Positions 40,708 through 52,447 of a DNA stretch of 64,000 nucleotides are shown in pieces. Each line of letters opens with the position of its first letter. The stretch's first letter is position 1. Position numbers and translations under genes: made by a program. Location: assembly GCA_013215375.1 (NCBI GenBank), contig JABSRB010000001.1, positions 1-64,000 of the forward strand, written 5' to 3'. This stretch comes from Oceanospirillaceae bacterium. GTDB lineage: Bacteria; Pseudomonadota; Gammaproteobacteria; Pseudomonadales; Balneatricaceae. The notes under the pieces were generated by a model. That model was not told the origin of the DNA and made no database searches. It saw nothing but the letters and a program-made list of their open reading frames with translations.

Positions 40708-40757
40708 TTTAATTAGCCCTATTCTCTCTGCTTAGCTATAACAGCTAAACAGGGCAC

Positions 40758-40786
40758 AAAAAAACCAGCTAACTAGCTGGTTTTTT
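40758..40786. terminator. Terminator after the OmpA-domain gene
   Basis: A stem of about 13 bp around ACCAGCTA / TAGCTGGT with A-run before and T-run after, so functional in both directions. Confidence 0.9.
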
Positions 40787-40830
40787 ATTGCCTAAGCTAT
40801 AATTCTAATGCATTCATTATAGCCAGTTAC

Positions 40831-40855
40831 AAAAAAGCCGACTTGCGTCGGCTTT
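40831..40855 (-). terminator. Rho-independent terminator for purL
   Basis: A 9-bp stem (40834-40842 with 40847-40855), TTGC loop, six T on the minus strand. It lies 123 nt past the purL stop; the inverted-repeat element sits between them. Confidence 0.85.
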
Positions 40856-40880
40856 GTTCTACTTAGCTATTACTAGGGCC

Positions 40881-40980
40881 TAGGAGCCTTTCCGAGAACT
40901 GCGATCGTAGCGAGAGCAAGGCTATTTTAACCAAATAGACTTGGTAGCAGTAGATTAGTCTGCTCTCGGACAGGCTCCTA
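40881..40980. mobile_element. 100-bp inverted-repeat element (MITE-like) at the purL stop
   Basis: Terminal inverted repeats of 17 bp: TAGGAGCCTTTCCGAGA at 40881-40897, and its complement with one mismatch at 40964-40980. An inner hairpin (CTATTT / AAATAG) lies in the middle. It has no coding capacity. The right end shares three bases with purL, forming its TAG stop. I see no clear target duplication, so a miniature transposon is inferred from shape alone; a folded 3' UTR is the alternative. Confidence 0.6.
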
Positions 40981-43900
40981 GCCTAACCAGACTCTTGCAT
41001 TGCGGAACAGGCGCATCCAAGCTCCATCTTCCTGCCACTCATCTGGCGCCCAAGAGTTTTGCACCGCTCTAAACACTCGCTCAGGGTGAGGCATCATAAT
41101 GGTTACACGCCCATCCACTGAATTCATACCCGCCACACCCATAGGCGATCCATTCGGATTTTGCGGGTACTGTTCAGTCACTTGACCGTAATTATCCACG
41201 TAGCGCAACGCCACTGCAGCGGCATTATTTGCATCCAACAAATGAGCCTCGGTGGAAAATTGTGCATAACCTTCACCGTGCGCTATAGCAACAGGCATAA
41301 TTGATCCCTGCATCCCCTGTAAAAATACCGATGACGACTCTTGCACTTGAGCCAACGCCACCCTACCTTCAAACTGCTCGGACTTGTTGCGAACAAACTT
41401 CGGCCAGTGCTCAGAACCCGGCACAATACTTTGCAAGTTAGAGATCATCTGACAACCATTACACACGCCGAGCGCTAGAGTATCTTTTCTATCAAAGAAA
41501 GCTGAAAACTCGTCTCTCGCCAGGTTATTGAACAATATTGATTTTGCCCACCCCTCACCAGCACCTAACACATCACCATAGGAAAACCCGCCACAGGCAA
41601 CGAGCGTTTTAAATTCTTTAAGCGAAACTCGCTGCTGCAAAATATCACTCATGTGCACATCAACCGCATCAAACCCAGCTTTATCAAAGGCCGCAGCCAT
41701 CTCAATCTGACCATTAACGCCCTGCTCTCTTAATACCGCAACCTTTGGTCTAACACCGGTAGCTATATAAGGCGCCGCTATATCTTGATTGACATCAAAA
41801 CTTAAACTTACTGATAAGCCTGGATCTTGCGCATCTTCTATCTGGCTATACTCTTGCTCTGCACACTCAGAGTTATCACGTAACTTTTGCACTTCATAAG
41901 AAGTTCTAGACCAAATCTTTTGCAGCGCAATGCGTTTTTCACTAAATATTTCTTCATCATCAAAGTGAATACGTAACTCATCATCCCAGTTTGGTGATCC
42001 AATCACCCCGCATGCATCTCCCAACCCCGCTGCATTTAGCTCAAAGAGAATCTCTACTGTGTTCTCTTTAGCCACTTGAATAACAGCGCCTAACTCTTCA
42101 TTAAATAATGCAGCCAGACAATCATCTCTATCCGCAGCCAACATATCTAAGTTGATATCAACACCGACGTGTCCTGCAAAACACATTTCTGCAACCGTTG
42201 CTAACAAACCGCCATCAGATCTATCGTGATAGGCAATAATCACTCCCTGAGAATTTAATGCCTGAATGGCACCAAAGAATGTTTTTAACATAGCAGCACT
42301 ATCTACATCGGGAACACTTTGACCCACCCCATTATAAACTTGTGCTAGCGCAGAGAGGCCTAAACGATTTTTACCTACCCCTAAGTCAATTAGAATTAAG
42401 TCAGTATCCCCTAGATCAGTACGTAACTGAGGCGTTAACGTCTTTCTAACATCTGTCACTGGTGCGAATCCTGACATGACAACAGACATCGGCGAAGTTA
42501 CACTTTTTTGCTCGCCATCTTCCTGCCACTGGGTACGCATCGACATTGAATCTTTACCTACCGGAATGGTTATTCCAAGTTCAGGGCACAGTTCCATTCC
42601 AACGGCTTTCACGGTATCGTAGAGTTTTTCGTCTTCACCTGGGTGCCCTGCGGCAACCATCCAATTCGCCGACAGTTTAATATCACTGATATCGGCAATA
42701 GCAGCCGCTGCCATGTTGGTTAATGTCTCACCGATGGCGATTCGACCAGAAGCGGCGGCATTCACCAATGCCAGCGGCGTGCGTTCGCCCATCGCCATCG
42801 CCTCGCCTTTATAACCTTGATAAGAAGCCGTTGTTACCGCGCAATCCGCAACAGGCACCTGCCAGGGACCAACCATTTGATCACGCGCTACCTGCCCGGT
42901 AATGGTTCTATCGCCAATGGTAATTAAAAAGGATTTTGAGGCGACAGCTGGCAATGCTAATACACGCTCTATCGCGTCTTTCATTTCAATATCAGTGGGA
43001 TCAAAAGCTTCGACCTCATAGGCAACACGCTCGATACTACGATGCATCTTAGGCGCTTTACCAAAGAGTACTTCCATCGGTAAATCAACGGGCTCATTAT
43101 CAAAATGCGTATCACCCAATCTTAAGTGATGCTCTTGAGTCGCCTCGCCCACTACTGCAAACGGGCAGCGCTCTCTTTCACATAGAGCCTTGAATAAAGG
43201 CATATTTTCAGGCTGAACAGCAAGCACATAGCGCTCTTGGGATTCATTACTCCAAACCCCTAATGGAGACATGCCCGGTTCATCGTTATTAATGTTACGC
43301 AGTTCAAAGTCTCCGCCACAACCACCATCCTTTACCAACTCAGGAAAGGCATTTGACAAACCACCGGCACCCACGTCATGGATAAACGCGATCGGGTTTT
43401 TCTCTCGCAGCTGCCAACACCTATCGATAACTTCCTGACAGCGTCTCTCCATTTCTGGATTACCGCGCTGTACTGAGGCAAAGTCTAAACTTTCAGCAGA
43501 ACTGCCCGACGCCATTGAAGAGGCAGCACCACCACCTAAACCTATTAGCATTGCAGGGCCACCGAGACAAATTAGTTGCGCTCCTGCTTCTATCTCGCCT
43601 TTTTCAACATGATCGGTGGCAATATTACCCATGCCACCAGCAATCATAATCGGCTTGTGATAACCACGCACTTCTTCACCTGCGGCACCGTTAACAACTT
43701 GCTCGAAGGTTCTAAAGTAACCTGTTAATGCAGGACGACCAAACTCATTGTTAAACGCTGCCCCACCGACAGGCCCCTCAATCATAATATCTAACGCTGA
43801 TACGATGCGACTCGGCTTACCATATTGAGACTCCCAAGGCTGGACATACCCGGGGATATTTAAATCGGAAACACTATAACCGGTTAAGCCAGCTTTAGGT

Positions 43901-44880
43901 TTACCGCCACGACCTGTTGCTCCTTCATCGCGAATTTCACCGCCAGAACCGGTTGCTGCTCCTGAAAATGGGGCTATTGCCGTTGGGTGATTATGTGTTT
44001 CAACTTTAATTAGGATTTCAATTGATTCTTGATTGTAACTGTATTGGTGTCCAGCTTGTGATGGATAAAAACGCGTTGCTTCACTGCCAACGATAACTGC
44101 CGCATTATCTTTATAAGCGGATAACACTCCCTCCCCGCCCAATTCATTGGTATTTCGGATCATTGAAAAGAGCGATTTTTCCTGTGCTTGTCCATCTATA
44201 TCCCAAGATGCATTAAATATTTTATGACGACAATGCTCAGAATTGGCCTGTGCAAACATCATTAACTCTACATCTGATGGGTTGCGTCCTAAATTGGTAA
44301 AACTGCTGACCAGGTAGTCAATTTCATCATCTGCAAGTGCCAAACCTAAATTTTCATTGGCCTGAATCAACGCAGTTTTTCCCTGCCCAATAATATCCAC
44401 TGTTTGCATTTTCGCAGGCTCTGTCTGCTCAAACAATACCGATGCAGCATCCAAGGTTGAGAATATTTGCTCAACCATGCGATCATGCACTAACGCTGTC
44501 ACACTAAGTAACTCGTTGGCGGTTAATTCACGGTCTGCTTGTATATAAAAAGCAGTACCTCGCTCAAGACGCGCCACAGCATTCAAACCGCAATTCACGG
44601 CAATATCCGTAGCCTTACTTGACCATGGAGAGATAGTCCCTATTCTAGGTGTAACAAACAGGATTTGACCTTGTGGATCTTCTTTTGCTACATTTGGTCC
44701 GTATTGCAGTATATTTTCAAGTTTTGTTTGATCAATCGCGCTAAGGGGTTCATGCAACTCAACTAGATGCATATACTCAGCATATACTCCGTTAATAGCG
44801 GATACTTGTTGCTGTAAAGTCGTTAACAATTTGGCCTTACGGAAATGGGAAAGAGCGGGAGCGCCTCGCAATATAAGCAT
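40978..44880 (-). CDS. purL: Phosphoribosylformylglycinamidine synthase
   Basis: 1300 residues from ATG 44880 ([14 protein letters not shown], as in E. coli PurL); in-frame starts upstream add eight residues. Order: N-terminal PurS-like region, linker, the synthetase domain with [14 protein letters not shown] and [11 protein letters not shown], and the C-terminal glutaminase with nucleophile Cys in LGVCNGCQM and HGEG. Fourth step of purine synthesis. The protein ends RNARVWLG as expected, so the element at the stop codon has not truncated it. Divergent from mltF. Confidence 0.96.
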   Translation of the reverse strand: MLILRGAPALSHFRKAKLLTTLQQQVSAINGVYAEYMHLVELHEPLSAIDQTKLENILQYGPNVAKEDPQGQILFVTPRIGTISPWSSKATDIAVNCGLNAVARLERGTAFYIQADRELTANELLSVTALVHDRMVEQIFSTLDAASVLFEQTEPAKMQTVDIIGQGKTALIQANENLGLALADDEIDYLVSSFTNLGRNPSDVELMMFAQANSEHCRHKIFNASWDIDGQAQEKSLFSMIRNTNELGGEGVLSAYKDNAAVIVGSEATRFYPSQAGHQYSYNQESIEILIKVETHNHPTAIAPFSGAATGSGGEIRDEGATGRGGKPKAGLTGYSVSDLNIPGYVQPWESQYGKPSRIVSALDIMIEGPVGGAAFNNEFGRPALTGYFRTFEQVVNGAAGEEVRGYHKPIMIAGGMGNIATDHVEKGEIEAGAQLICLGGPAMLIGLGGGAASSMASGSSAESLDFASVQRGNPEMERRCQEVIDRCWQLREKNPIAFIHDVGAGGLSNAFPELVKDGGCGGDFELRNINNDEPGMSPLGVWSNESQERYVLAVQPENMPLFKALCERERCPFAVVGEATQEHHLRLGDTHFDNEPVDLPMEVLFGKAPKMHRSIERVAYEVEAFDPTDIEMKDAIERVLALPAVASKSFLITIGDRTITGQVARDQMVGPWQVPVADCAVTTASYQGYKGEAMAMGERTPLALVNAAASGRIAIGETLTNMAAAAIADISDIKLSANWMVAAGHPGEDEKLYDTVKAVGMELCPELGITIPVGKDSMSMRTQWQEDGEQKSVTSPMSVVMSGFAPVTDVRKTLTPQLRTDLGDTDLILIDLGVGKNRLGLSALAQVYNGVGQSVPDVDSAAMLKTFFGAIQALNSQGVIIAYHDRSDGGLLATVAEMCFAGHVGVDINLDMLAADRDDCLAALFNEELGAVIQVAKENTVEILFELNAAGLGDACGVIGSPNWDDELRIHFDDEEIFSEKRIALQKIWSRTSYEVQKLRDNSECAEQEYSQIEDAQDPGLSVSLSFDVNQDIAAPYIATGVRPKVAVLREQGVNGQIEMAAAFDKAGFDAVDVHMSDILQQRVSLKEFKTLVACGGFSYGDVLGAGEGWAKSILFNNLARDEFSAFFDRKDTLALGVCNGCQMISNLQSIVPGSEHWPKFVRNKSEQFEGRVALAQVQESSSVFLQGMQGSIMPVAIAHGEGYAQFSTEAHLLDANNAAAVALRYVDNYGQVTEQYPQNPNGSPMGVAGMNSVDGRVTIMMPHPERVFRAVQNSWAPDEWQEDGAWMRLFRNARVWLG

Positions 44881-44973
44881 TTTTAGATTGATCCTCATGG
44901 GCAAAACAAAGGGCAGAATGAAGCTCGATATTTTACCTTAGACGCAACCTTTAGAGTACTAGAATCACTTCTT

Positions 44974-46452
44974 ATGAGCCAAAAATCACGCTCCATATAT
45001 TTTTTAGCCTTTCTATTAAGCATTTCATTTTTATTGCTACTGATGCTTCAACTAGACAGCAACAATCAACTTGCCAAGATAATTCAATCTGGAAAATTAA
45101 GAGTCAGCACCACCAACTCTGAAGACACCTATTTTTTGGAAAAAAACGTACCCGCCGGCTTCGAGTACGATCTCATGAACGCTTTTGCCGCTAACTTAGG
45201 CGTTAAGATTCAACTAAATATTCGCAATACAGAACAGCGACTAGAACAAGATCTTTTCTCTAGAGATAGCCACATCAGCATTCCCGGACGATCATCCGCA
45301 GTAACTGCCAACAATAACTTACAGCGAAGCGTCAGCTATACCAGCAATCAGGCGGTGGTTATTTACCGAGAAACACGTGGCAAAAAATACCCCCGAGACA
45401 CCTCAAACATCATCGATCGCAGCATCATAGTGACAGCCAACTCCGCTCAAGAACAGCAGCTTCTCAATCAAAAAATTCAGCACCCGGAATTGACTTGGAC
45501 CAGCACCACAGATCTGACCACCTATGAAATGCTCGAACTAGTTCTTAATAAACACACCGATATTGCCGTTATCAGTTTAGCTGAGTTTCAAGGCGTAGGC
45601 CCTTTTTTCCCCGGCCTAAAGATTGCCTACAAGCTCGGTACTCCACAGAGTGTACACTGGCTAGTTGCCGACAAAGATGACCTATCTCTACTGGTTGCTA
45701 TCAATAAATTTTTTAAATCAGAAAAAGGAATATCAACGTTATCTGAACTCGAAAAAACTTATTACAGCAACGACAACCCACTTAATTTCTTTGATACGCT
45801 GACTTTTAAAAACGACTTTAATACCCGCTTGCCTGGACTGGAAAAGTATTTTAAACAAGCGGCTAAAAACACTAACACTGACTGGCACTTACTCGCTGCC
45901 ATTGCCTATCAAGAATCTCACTGGAATCCTAAAGCCGTATCTTCCACCGGTGTTAAAGGCATCATGATGCTCACCAAAGCTGCCGCCAAAGAAGTCAATG
46001 TAAGCGATAGAACCGACCCTATGCAAAGTATTATAGGCGGTGCCCAATACCTCATGAATGTGAAGAAGAAAATCCCCGCCAGAATTAAAGATCCGGATCG
46101 TACATATCTTGCGCTTGCTGGCTACAACACCGGATTTGGCCATTTGGAAGATGCCAGAATTTTGGCAAAACGCGCCGGACTAAATCCCGACAAGTGGGAA
46201 GATGTTAAGACTCAACTGCCACTACTAACAAAACCTAAATATTATAAAAGCGTAAAACACGGTTACGCCAGAGGATATGAGCCGGTTAATTACGTCAAAA
46301 ACATCCGACAATATTTAACCGTTTTAAAATGGGAAATTCAACAACAACAACTTAAAGACTCGTCAGGCCAGCAAGCTGCCACCAAAAACAGCGACACAGC
46401 GACAGAAGAGAAAAAGACTTCAGAGAAAGACACAGCGCCCTCAACATTATAA
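44974..46452 (+). CDS. mltF: Membrane-bound lytic murein transglycosylase F
   Basis: 492 residues. An N-terminal membrane anchor (about 8-27), a periplasmic solute-binding-like module (about 38-265; GKLRVSTTN, GFEYDLMNAFA), then a family-1E SLT domain with catalytic Glu314 (AIAYQESHWNPKA) and GYNTG. A Lys/Ser/Thr-rich tail follows. It cleaves peptidoglycan strands to 1,6-anhydro ends. Divergent from purL as in E. coli. Confidence 0.94.
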   Translation: MSQKSRSIYFLAFLLSISFLLLLMLQLDSNNQLAKIIQSGKLRVSTTNSEDTYFLEKNVPAGFEYDLMNAFAANLGVKIQLNIRNTEQRLEQDLFSRDSHISIPGRSSAVTANNNLQRSVSYTSNQAVVIYRETRGKKYPRDTSNIIDRSIIVTANSAQEQQLLNQKIQHPELTWTSTTDLTTYEMLELVLNKHTDIAVISLAEFQGVGPFFPGLKIAYKLGTPQSVHWLVADKDDLSLLVAINKFFKSEKGISTLSELEKTYYSNDNPLNFFDTLTFKNDFNTRLPGLEKYFKQAAKNTNTDWHLLAAIAYQESHWNPKAVSSTGVKGIMMLTKAAAKEVNVSDRTDPMQSIIGGAQYLMNVKKKIPARIKDPDRTYLALAGYNTGFGHLEDARILAKRAGLNPDKWEDVKTQLPLLTKPKYYKSVKHGYARGYEPVNYVKNIRQYLTVLKWEIQQQQLKDSSGQQAATKNSDTATEEKKTSEKDTAPSTL

Positions 46453-46465
46453 GAGCGCTAGTGTT

Positions 46466-46951
46466 TTAGAGATTTTGTTTTTGGCGTTTTTTCTCTGCCC
46501 TGCGACGCGCAAAAAAATCGGAGATAACAGCAGAGCAAGACTCTGCTTGAATACCAGCAACCACCAGCACCTTATGATTCATACACTCTTGCTCGAGCAA
46601 CCTAAGATTACTCTGCACTGCGCCAGACTTAGGCTCTAAGGCACCAAAATGCAATGTGCGAATACGGCTGTGAACAATAGCGCCCGCACACATAGCGCAA
46701 GGCTCTAATGTTACGTACAAATCAGCATTAACCAGCCGGTAGTTACCAATGGCAGCTGCCGCTTGTTGCAAAGCTTGAATTTCAGCATGAGCCGTAGGGT
46801 CGCACCTACCGATCGGCCCATTACTACCACACCCTATTATTTCACCCTCTAATACCACAATCGCCCCCACTGGGACCTCATTGTTTGACGCCGCAAGCTC
46901 TGCCAATTCCAGCGCTTGCTGCATCCATTGCTCAGGTGAATTAAAAGACAT
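46466..46951 (-). CDS. tadA: tRNA-specific adenosine deaminase TadA
   Basis: 161 residues. Zinc site His55 and Glu57 (HAEIQ) with Cys85 and Cys88 (PCAMC). It makes inosine at position 34 of tRNA-Arg. It follows guaA after 24 nt and converges on mltF. The Arg/Lys-rich C-terminus (RRRAEKKRQKQ) is typical. Confidence 0.95.
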   Translation of the reverse strand: MSFNSPEQWMQQALELAELAASNNEVPVGAIVVLEGEIIGCGSNGPIGRCDPTAHAEIQALQQAAAAIGNYRLVNADLYVTLEPCAMCAGAIVHSRIRTLHFGALEPKSGAVQSNLRLLEQECMNHKVLVVAGIQAESCSAVISDFFARRRAEKKRQKQNL

Positions 46952-46975
46952 AATATCGTTCAGTTAAAACTATAA

Positions 46976-48556
46976 TTATTCCCACTCAATTGTTGCTGGC
47001 GGCTTACTAGAAACATCATAAGTCACACGTGAAACTCTAGATATCTCATTAATAATCCGACCGGAAACCGTCTCTAACAACTCATAGGGCAAATGCGCCC
47101 AACGCGCCGTCATGAAATCGATAGTTTCAACGGCTCTCAGCGCAATCACATATTCATAACGTCTTGCATCCCCCACCACACCTACCGACTTAACGGGAAG
47201 AAAAACAGCAAATGCCTGACTGGTCTTTTCATACCACCCCGACGCATGCAGCTCTTCCATAAAGATAGCATCCGCCTCTCTCAATATATCGGCATATTCG
47301 GTGGTTACCTCCCCCAAAATACGCACGCCTAAGCCGGGGCCTGGGAAAGGATGACGATATACCATCTTCGCCGGCAAACCGAGCTCAAGCCCTAATTTGC
47401 GCACTTCATCTTTAAACAATTCACGCAGTGGCTCTACCAATTCAAAAGCCATGTCATCGGGTAAACCGCCAACATTATGATGCGATTTAATCACATGCGC
47501 CTTGCCTGTTTTAGCCGCTGCTGACTCAATAACATCCGGATAAATAGTACCTTGAGCCAAGAAATCAACATCTTTTATTAGATTTGCCTGCTGATCAAAT
47601 ACCTCAATAAACGTATTACCGATAACTTTACGTTTCTTTTCAGGATCACTAACACCCACTAAACGACCTAAAAACAGATCTCTAGAGTCGGCACGTATAA
47701 CACGCACCCCCATGTTATCAGCGAACATACTCATTACTTGATCGCCTTCGTTTTTACGCAGCAATCCGTTATCAACAAAGACACAGGTAAGCTGATCGCC
47801 AATTGCCTTGTGCAATAAAGCAGCGACTACAGAAGAATCAACACCACCTGACAGCCCTAACAAGACTTTACGATCACCCACTTGAGCACGCACTTTCTCA
47901 ATTTGATCAGCGACGATATTCGCCGAAGTCCACAGCGCCTGTGTTTGACAAACATCTACTACGAAGCGCTCTAAAATGGCACCACCTTGCTTAGTATGCG
48001 TTACTTCAGGATGGAACTGTACACCGTAGTATTTTCTAACGGGATCACTCATTGCAGCGATAGGCGCAGATTCAGTAGAGGCGGAAACACCAAACCCTTC
48101 TGGTAGCGTAACCACTTTATCGCCGTGACTCATCCACACATCCAACATTGATGCACCATTGTTAGCGAGATGATCTTGCAAACCATCAAACAACGGACAG
48201 AAACTATCGGATAATTTAACTTTTGCGTAACCAAATTCTCGCAGCGAGGATCCTTCAACGGCGCCACCGAGCTGCTCTGCCATTGTTTGCATACCGTAGC
48301 AAATACCTAAAATAGGAACATTGGCATCGAACACTACTTGCGCAACTCTTGGAGAACCACCTTCTGTCACTGACTCTGGCCCGCCTGCTAATATATAACC
48401 TTTAGCATTAAAAGCGACGATATCTTCCTGCGAACAATCCCAGGGGAATATTTCACAGTAGACTCCAATTTCTCGCACTCTACGTGCAATTAGCTGAGTG
48501 TATTGCGAACCAAAATCTAGAATTAAAATTTTCTGTGAATGTATATCTGCGCTCAT
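46976..48556 (-). CDS. guaA: GMP synthase (glutamine-hydrolysing)
   Basis: 526 residues from ATG 48556, which has GGAG 8 nt upstream. The class I glutaminase has Cys86 (GICYGMQ) and the His-Glu pair in QFHPEVTHT. The ATP pyrophosphatase domain has GLSGGVDSS, and the C-terminal dimerisation domain ends KPPATIEWE. Last step to GMP. A full terminator separates it from guaB. Confidence 0.97.
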   Translation of the reverse strand: MSADIHSQKILILDFGSQYTQLIARRVREIGVYCEIFPWDCSQEDIVAFNAKGYILAGGPESVTEGGSPRVAQVVFDANVPILGICYGMQTMAEQLGGAVEGSSLREFGYAKVKLSDSFCPLFDGLQDHLANNGASMLDVWMSHGDKVVTLPEGFGVSASTESAPIAAMSDPVRKYYGVQFHPEVTHTKQGGAILERFVVDVCQTQALWTSANIVADQIEKVRAQVGDRKVLLGLSGGVDSSVVAALLHKAIGDQLTCVFVDNGLLRKNEGDQVMSMFADNMGVRVIRADSRDLFLGRLVGVSDPEKKRKVIGNTFIEVFDQQANLIKDVDFLAQGTIYPDVIESAAAKTGKAHVIKSHHNVGGLPDDMAFELVEPLRELFKDEVRKLGLELGLPAKMVYRHPFPGPGLGVRILGEVTTEYADILREADAIFMEELHASGWYEKTSQAFAVFLPVKSVGVVGDARRYEYVIALRAVETIDFMTARWAHLPYELLETVSGRIINEISRVSRVTYDVSSKPPATIEWE

Positions 48557-48592
48557 TAGAGGTACTCCATCGTCGCACATTTGGCATTAGCC

Positions 48593-48628
48593 AAAAAAAA
48601 AAGCGGGGTGCTTATGCACCCCACTTTT
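48593..48628 (-). terminator. Rho-independent terminator between guaB and guaA
   Basis: On the minus strand a stem GGGGTGC / GCACCCC (48605-48611 with 48616-48622), 4-nt loop, then GC and ten T. It lies between two genes usually co-transcribed; guaA starts only 37 nt after it. Confidence 0.9.
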
Positions 48629-48642
48629 GACGAATCTATTTA

Positions 48643-50109
48643 TTAAATTCGATAATTTGGTGACTCTTTGGTGATACTTACATCATGCACGTGGCTCTCA
48701 CTCATGCCCGCACTAGTAATACGCACAAATGTAGGCTCTGTTTGCATCGTTTGGATATCGGGACTACCGGTGTAACCCATCGAAGCTCTCAAACCACCCA
48801 TTAATTGATGCACGACCCCTTTCATAGCCCCTTTACAGGCAACTCTTCCCTCTACGCCTTCAGGAACAAGCTTTTCAGCGCCTTCTGAAGCATCTTGGAA
48901 GTAGCGGTCAGATGACCCAGAACTCTGCGCCATAGCACCAATTGAGCCCATGCCACGGTAAGATTTATAAGCACGCCCTTGGAACAGCTCGACTTCACCA
49001 GGCGCCTCATCTGTGCCTGCTAACATAGAACCCACCATCACAGCAGATGCTCCGGCGACAATTGCCTTAGATATATCACCTGAAAAACGAATACCGCCAT
49101 CGGCAATTATGGGAATATCACGGTCTTTAAGCGCTTCGGCAACGTTGGCAACCGCTGAGATTTGCGGCACTCCGATACCTGAGACAATACGCGTGGTACA
49201 AATAGACCCGGGGCCGATACCGACCTTAACGCCATCCGCACCGGCATCAGCAAGCGCTATCGCCGCTGCAGCAGTGGCGATATTACCGCCGATTACTTGC
49301 ACTTCAGGGAAATTAGTCTTAATCCAAGCAACGCGATCAATAACGCCTTTAGAATGACCGTGAGCTGTATCGACGATGATGACGTCCACACCCGCTTCTA
49401 CCAGTAATTTAACGCGCTCTGATGTTTCAGGACCAGTGCCTACAGCCGCACCTACAAGGAGGCGACCTAGCGCATCTTTCGCGGCATTGGGAAATGCCTG
49501 CGCCTTGTACATATCCTTGACAGTCATCATGCCTTTTAAAACAAAATTTTCATCTTCTACTAAGATTTTTTCGATGCGGTGTTTACGTAATAAGTTGCGT
49601 ACTTTCTCTTGATCCACATCTTCAGCAACAGTGACTAAACGCTCTCTAGGCGTCATGATCGAAGCCACCTTCGCGTCTAAATAATTTTCAAAGCGCATAT
49701 CTCGGCTAGTAACGATACCAACCAATACATTATTATCGACAACAGGGAAACTTGAGAAGCTAAGAGAACCAGCCATCTCTCTAAGCTCACCTACTGTCAT
49801 GTCAGACCGACAGGTAATAGGGTCACTGACCACTCCCGCTTCATACTTTTTAACTTTTTCAACTTCGCGAGCTTGATCAGAAGGCGTGAAATTCTTATGC
49901 ACGATACCAATACCACCCTCTTGCGCCATGGCGATAGCCAGACCAGATTCGGTAACTGTATCCATGGCAGCAGACGCCAGAGGAATGTTAATAGAGATTT
50001 TTTTTGTAATACGTGTGACAAGGGAAACATCTTTAGGTAATACCTCAGAATAACCAGGTATCAATAAGACATCATCAAAGGTAAGGGCCTCTTCAGCGAT
50101 TCGCAACAT
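48643..50109 (-). CDS. guaB: IMP dehydrogenase
   Basis: 488 residues from ATG 50109 ([21 protein letters not shown], the family start; a longer frame upstream is not supported). Two CBS domains (about 95-205) interrupt the barrel. The catalytic Cys lies in [13 protein letters not shown] and the flap Arg-Tyr in the [10 protein letters not shown] region. First step from IMP to GMP. Divergent from xseA. Confidence 0.97.
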   Translation of the reverse strand: MLRIAEEALTFDDVLLIPGYSEVLPKDVSLVTRITKKISINIPLASAAMDTVTESGLAIAMAQEGGIGIVHKNFTPSDQAREVEKVKKYEAGVVSDPITCRSDMTVGELREMAGSLSFSSFPVVDNNVLVGIVTSRDMRFENYLDAKVASIMTPRERLVTVAEDVDQEKVRNLLRKHRIEKILVEDENFVLKGMMTVKDMYKAQAFPNAAKDALGRLLVGAAVGTGPETSERVKLLVEAGVDVIIVDTAHGHSKGVIDRVAWIKTNFPEVQVIGGNIATAAAAIALADAGADGVKVGIGPGSICTTRIVSGIGVPQISAVANVAEALKDRDIPIIADGGIRFSGDISKAIVAGASAVMVGSMLAGTDEAPGEVELFQGRAYKSYRGMGSIGAMAQSSGSSDRYFQDASEGAEKLVPEGVEGRVACKGAMKGVVHQLMGGLRASMGYTGSPDIQTMQTEPTFVRITSAGMSESHVHDVSITKESPNYRI

Positions 50110-50268
50110 AATTAACAATCCCACCAGGGTAAAATGAACGGTTAAAAATAAGCGCTGCATTATACCTAATATCATGGACGCTAACAATCAGAATAAACAC
50201 TTCGCGCAAGATTCTATTAAGAATAAATATGTATAAACTAATCTCTTACTTTGCTTTATTATAAACCA

Positions 50269-51705
50269 ATGATTACATATAAGAATTTTAGCAACACTGC
50301 GCCTTCCAGATCCACCCAAAGCAGAAACATTGGAGCAGACACCAGCGCGATCTCTGTCACAGAGCTAAACAGCCAAGTAAAATCGATGTTAGAGAACTCT
50401 TTTTTAAGCTTGCGCGTGCAGGGAGAGATTTCAAATCTCGCCAAACCTAGTTCTGGGCATTGGTATTTCACTTTAAAAGATGCCAGAGCACAAATTCGCT
50501 GCGCCATGTTTAAGGGCAGTAACAGACATTTAAGATTCTCCCCAAAAGAGGGGGACGAAGTGGTAGTACAAGCAAAAGTTAGCCTATACGAGGGCCGTGG
50601 CGACTACCAGCTGATCTGCAATAGCATGGAAGAAGCGGGTTCCGGCAGATTGCAAATCGCCTTTGAACAATTAAAAGCTAAATTATTAAAAGAGGGATTA
50701 TTTGACGCCCGCAACAAACAAGAAATCCCTACACTTTGCTCTCATTTGGCAATCATCACCTCCCCTACCGGCGCCGCTATACATGACGTATTAAGTGTTT
50801 TGAAACGCAGATTCCCCGCACTTGCTGTGACTATTTTCCCCTCGCAAGTACAAGGCCCGAAAGCCAGTTCAACAATTATTAGCGCACTTCACCTAGCAGA
50901 ACAATCCGATTGCGATCTAATATTATTAACCAGAGGCGGAGGATCACTAGAGGATCTATGGCCGTTTAACGAAGAGGCACTGGCTAGAGCTATTTTTAAC
51001 TGCCAAAAGCCTATCATCAGCGCCATTGGTCACGAAGTCGATTTTTCTATCAGTGATTTAGTCGCAGACTACCGAGCGGCAACCCCCTCTGTCGCCGCTG
51101 AATTTATTAGTCCTGACCAGGACAGTCTAAAAATACATATAGACCAACTGCAACAACGGCTACTCACCCAAGTTCGCAACCAAATCAATAACAAAAGGAG
51201 CGCTTGCTTAGCAACAGCTGCAAAGTTGAGATCTCCAGCACAACACCTTTCTTTACAAAAACTGCGACTTAGCGGCCTCGACAAAAGACTACAGAGCGCA
51301 AACTCAATTCACAGTAATCACTTTCGGCAAAAGCTTGCGGCACTTACACAAAAAGTCACTGCATACCAACCTAAATATTTGATAAACAACCACAAATCTG
51401 TGGTAAAACAACTAGCACAGCGCAACCAACAACTCATCCAGCAACTCCTTGAGCGCAACAGACAAAAATTTCGAGTTTCGGCCAGCGTATTACATACAGT
51501 CAGTCCTCTAGCGACACTTGAGCGCGGCTATTCAATCACCCAAACTATCGATAGAAAAACGATCATAAGCGACAAAGAAGTTGGCATTGGCCAAAGTATT
51601 ATCACCAGAATTCACAGCGGCGAATTGATCAGTACCGTTACAACAATAAATAAGCATACATTGCCAGATAAACCTCTGTCCGAGCAACCTGAACTACCCT
51701 TATAA
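50269..51705 (+). CDS. xseA: Exodeoxyribonuclease VII large subunit
   Basis: 478 residues from ATG 50269 (a TTG six codons earlier is possible). An N-terminal OB fold (VTELNSQVKSMLENSF, GHWYFTLKDARAQIRC), the catalytic domain with GGGSLEDLWPFNEE and IGHEVDFSISD, then a long helical part. Exo VII degrades single-stranded DNA with the small subunit XseB, which is not in this window. No good ribosome-binding site precedes the start. Confidence 0.94.
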   Translation: MITYKNFSNTAPSRSTQSRNIGADTSAISVTELNSQVKSMLENSFLSLRVQGEISNLAKPSSGHWYFTLKDARAQIRCAMFKGSNRHLRFSPKEGDEVVVQAKVSLYEGRGDYQLICNSMEEAGSGRLQIAFEQLKAKLLKEGLFDARNKQEIPTLCSHLAIITSPTGAAIHDVLSVLKRRFPALAVTIFPSQVQGPKASSTIISALHLAEQSDCDLILLTRGGGSLEDLWPFNEEALARAIFNCQKPIISAIGHEVDFSISDLVADYRAATPSVAAEFISPDQDSLKIHIDQLQQRLLTQVRNQINNKRSACLATAAKLRSPAQHLSLQKLRLSGLDKRLQSANSIHSNHFRQKLAALTQKVTAYQPKYLINNHKSVVKQLAQRNQQLIQQLLERNRQKFRVSASVLHTVSPLATLERGYSITQTIDRKTIISDKEVGIGQSIITRIHSGELISTVTTINKHTLPDKPLSEQPELPL

Positions 51706-51817
51706 ACACCCCTAACTTCGCCGCCTTACCTGCGCGGCGACAGCCCATGACGCTAGAGCCTATTAGCTTTCTGTGGTAGCCTTAGTTTTTTAAAAAATCA
51801 TTATGAGAAAATCAAAC

Positions 51818-52444
51818 ATGTCTGAACTAATCATTGAAACAATGGAACAACGTGCCAGCTATGGAATTGGCCGTCAAATGGGTGACCAATTAGCACAAAA
51901 CGGCTTTGAAGGCTTAGATTTCAATGTACTCGCAGCTGGAATTGAAGACTCATACACCGGCAAAGAACTACGCATTCCCGCTGAAGAAATTCAGGGCGCT
52001 TTCACCAAGCTAAATGAAATCTTACAGAAAGCACAAGCGGAGCAACAAAAAGAAGCTAGCGCCGAAGGCGTTACTTTTCTTGCAGAAAATGCCAAGAAAG
52101 ATCAAGTAACCACTCTTGATTCCGGCTTACAATACGAAATTTTAGAAGCAGGCGATCCGCAAGCAGAAAAAGCGACTGCTGAGTCAACAGTACGCTGCCA
52201 CTATCACGGAACTTTCATCGATGGCAGCACCTTCGATAGCTCATACGATCGTGGACAGCCTGCAGAATTCCCTGTAAGCGGAGTTATCGCTGGCTGGACT
52301 GAAGCACTACAGCTAATGAACATTGGCGCTAAATGGAAGCTTTCCATCCCCTACGAACTCGCATACGGCACTAACGGCTCACAGGGCTCTATCCCACCTT
52401 GCGCGACACTCGTTTTCGATGTTGAGCTTTTAGCGATCGTTTAA
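51818..52444 (+). CDS. fklB: FKBP-type peptidyl-prolyl isomerase, FklB-like
   Basis: 208 residues from ATG 51818 (a start 15 nt upstream has no ribosome-binding site). An N-terminal helical dimerisation domain (about 5-95) is followed by the FKBP domain (VRCHYHGTFIDGSTFDSSY, GWTEALQLMNIGAKW, YELAYG). No signal peptide. Close to E. coli FkpA/FklB-type FKBP22. Followed 3 nt later by the hydrolase gene. Confidence 0.9.
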   Translation: MSELIIETMEQRASYGIGRQMGDQLAQNGFEGLDFNVLAAGIEDSYTGKELRIPAEEIQGAFTKLNEILQKAQAEQQKEASAEGVTFLAENAKKDQVTTLDSGLQYEILEAGDPQAEKATAESTVRCHYHGTFIDGSTFDSSYDRGQPAEFPVSGVIAGWTEALQLMNIGAKWKLSIPYELAYGTNGSQGSIPPCATLVFDVELLAIV

Positions 52445-52447
52445 TAG

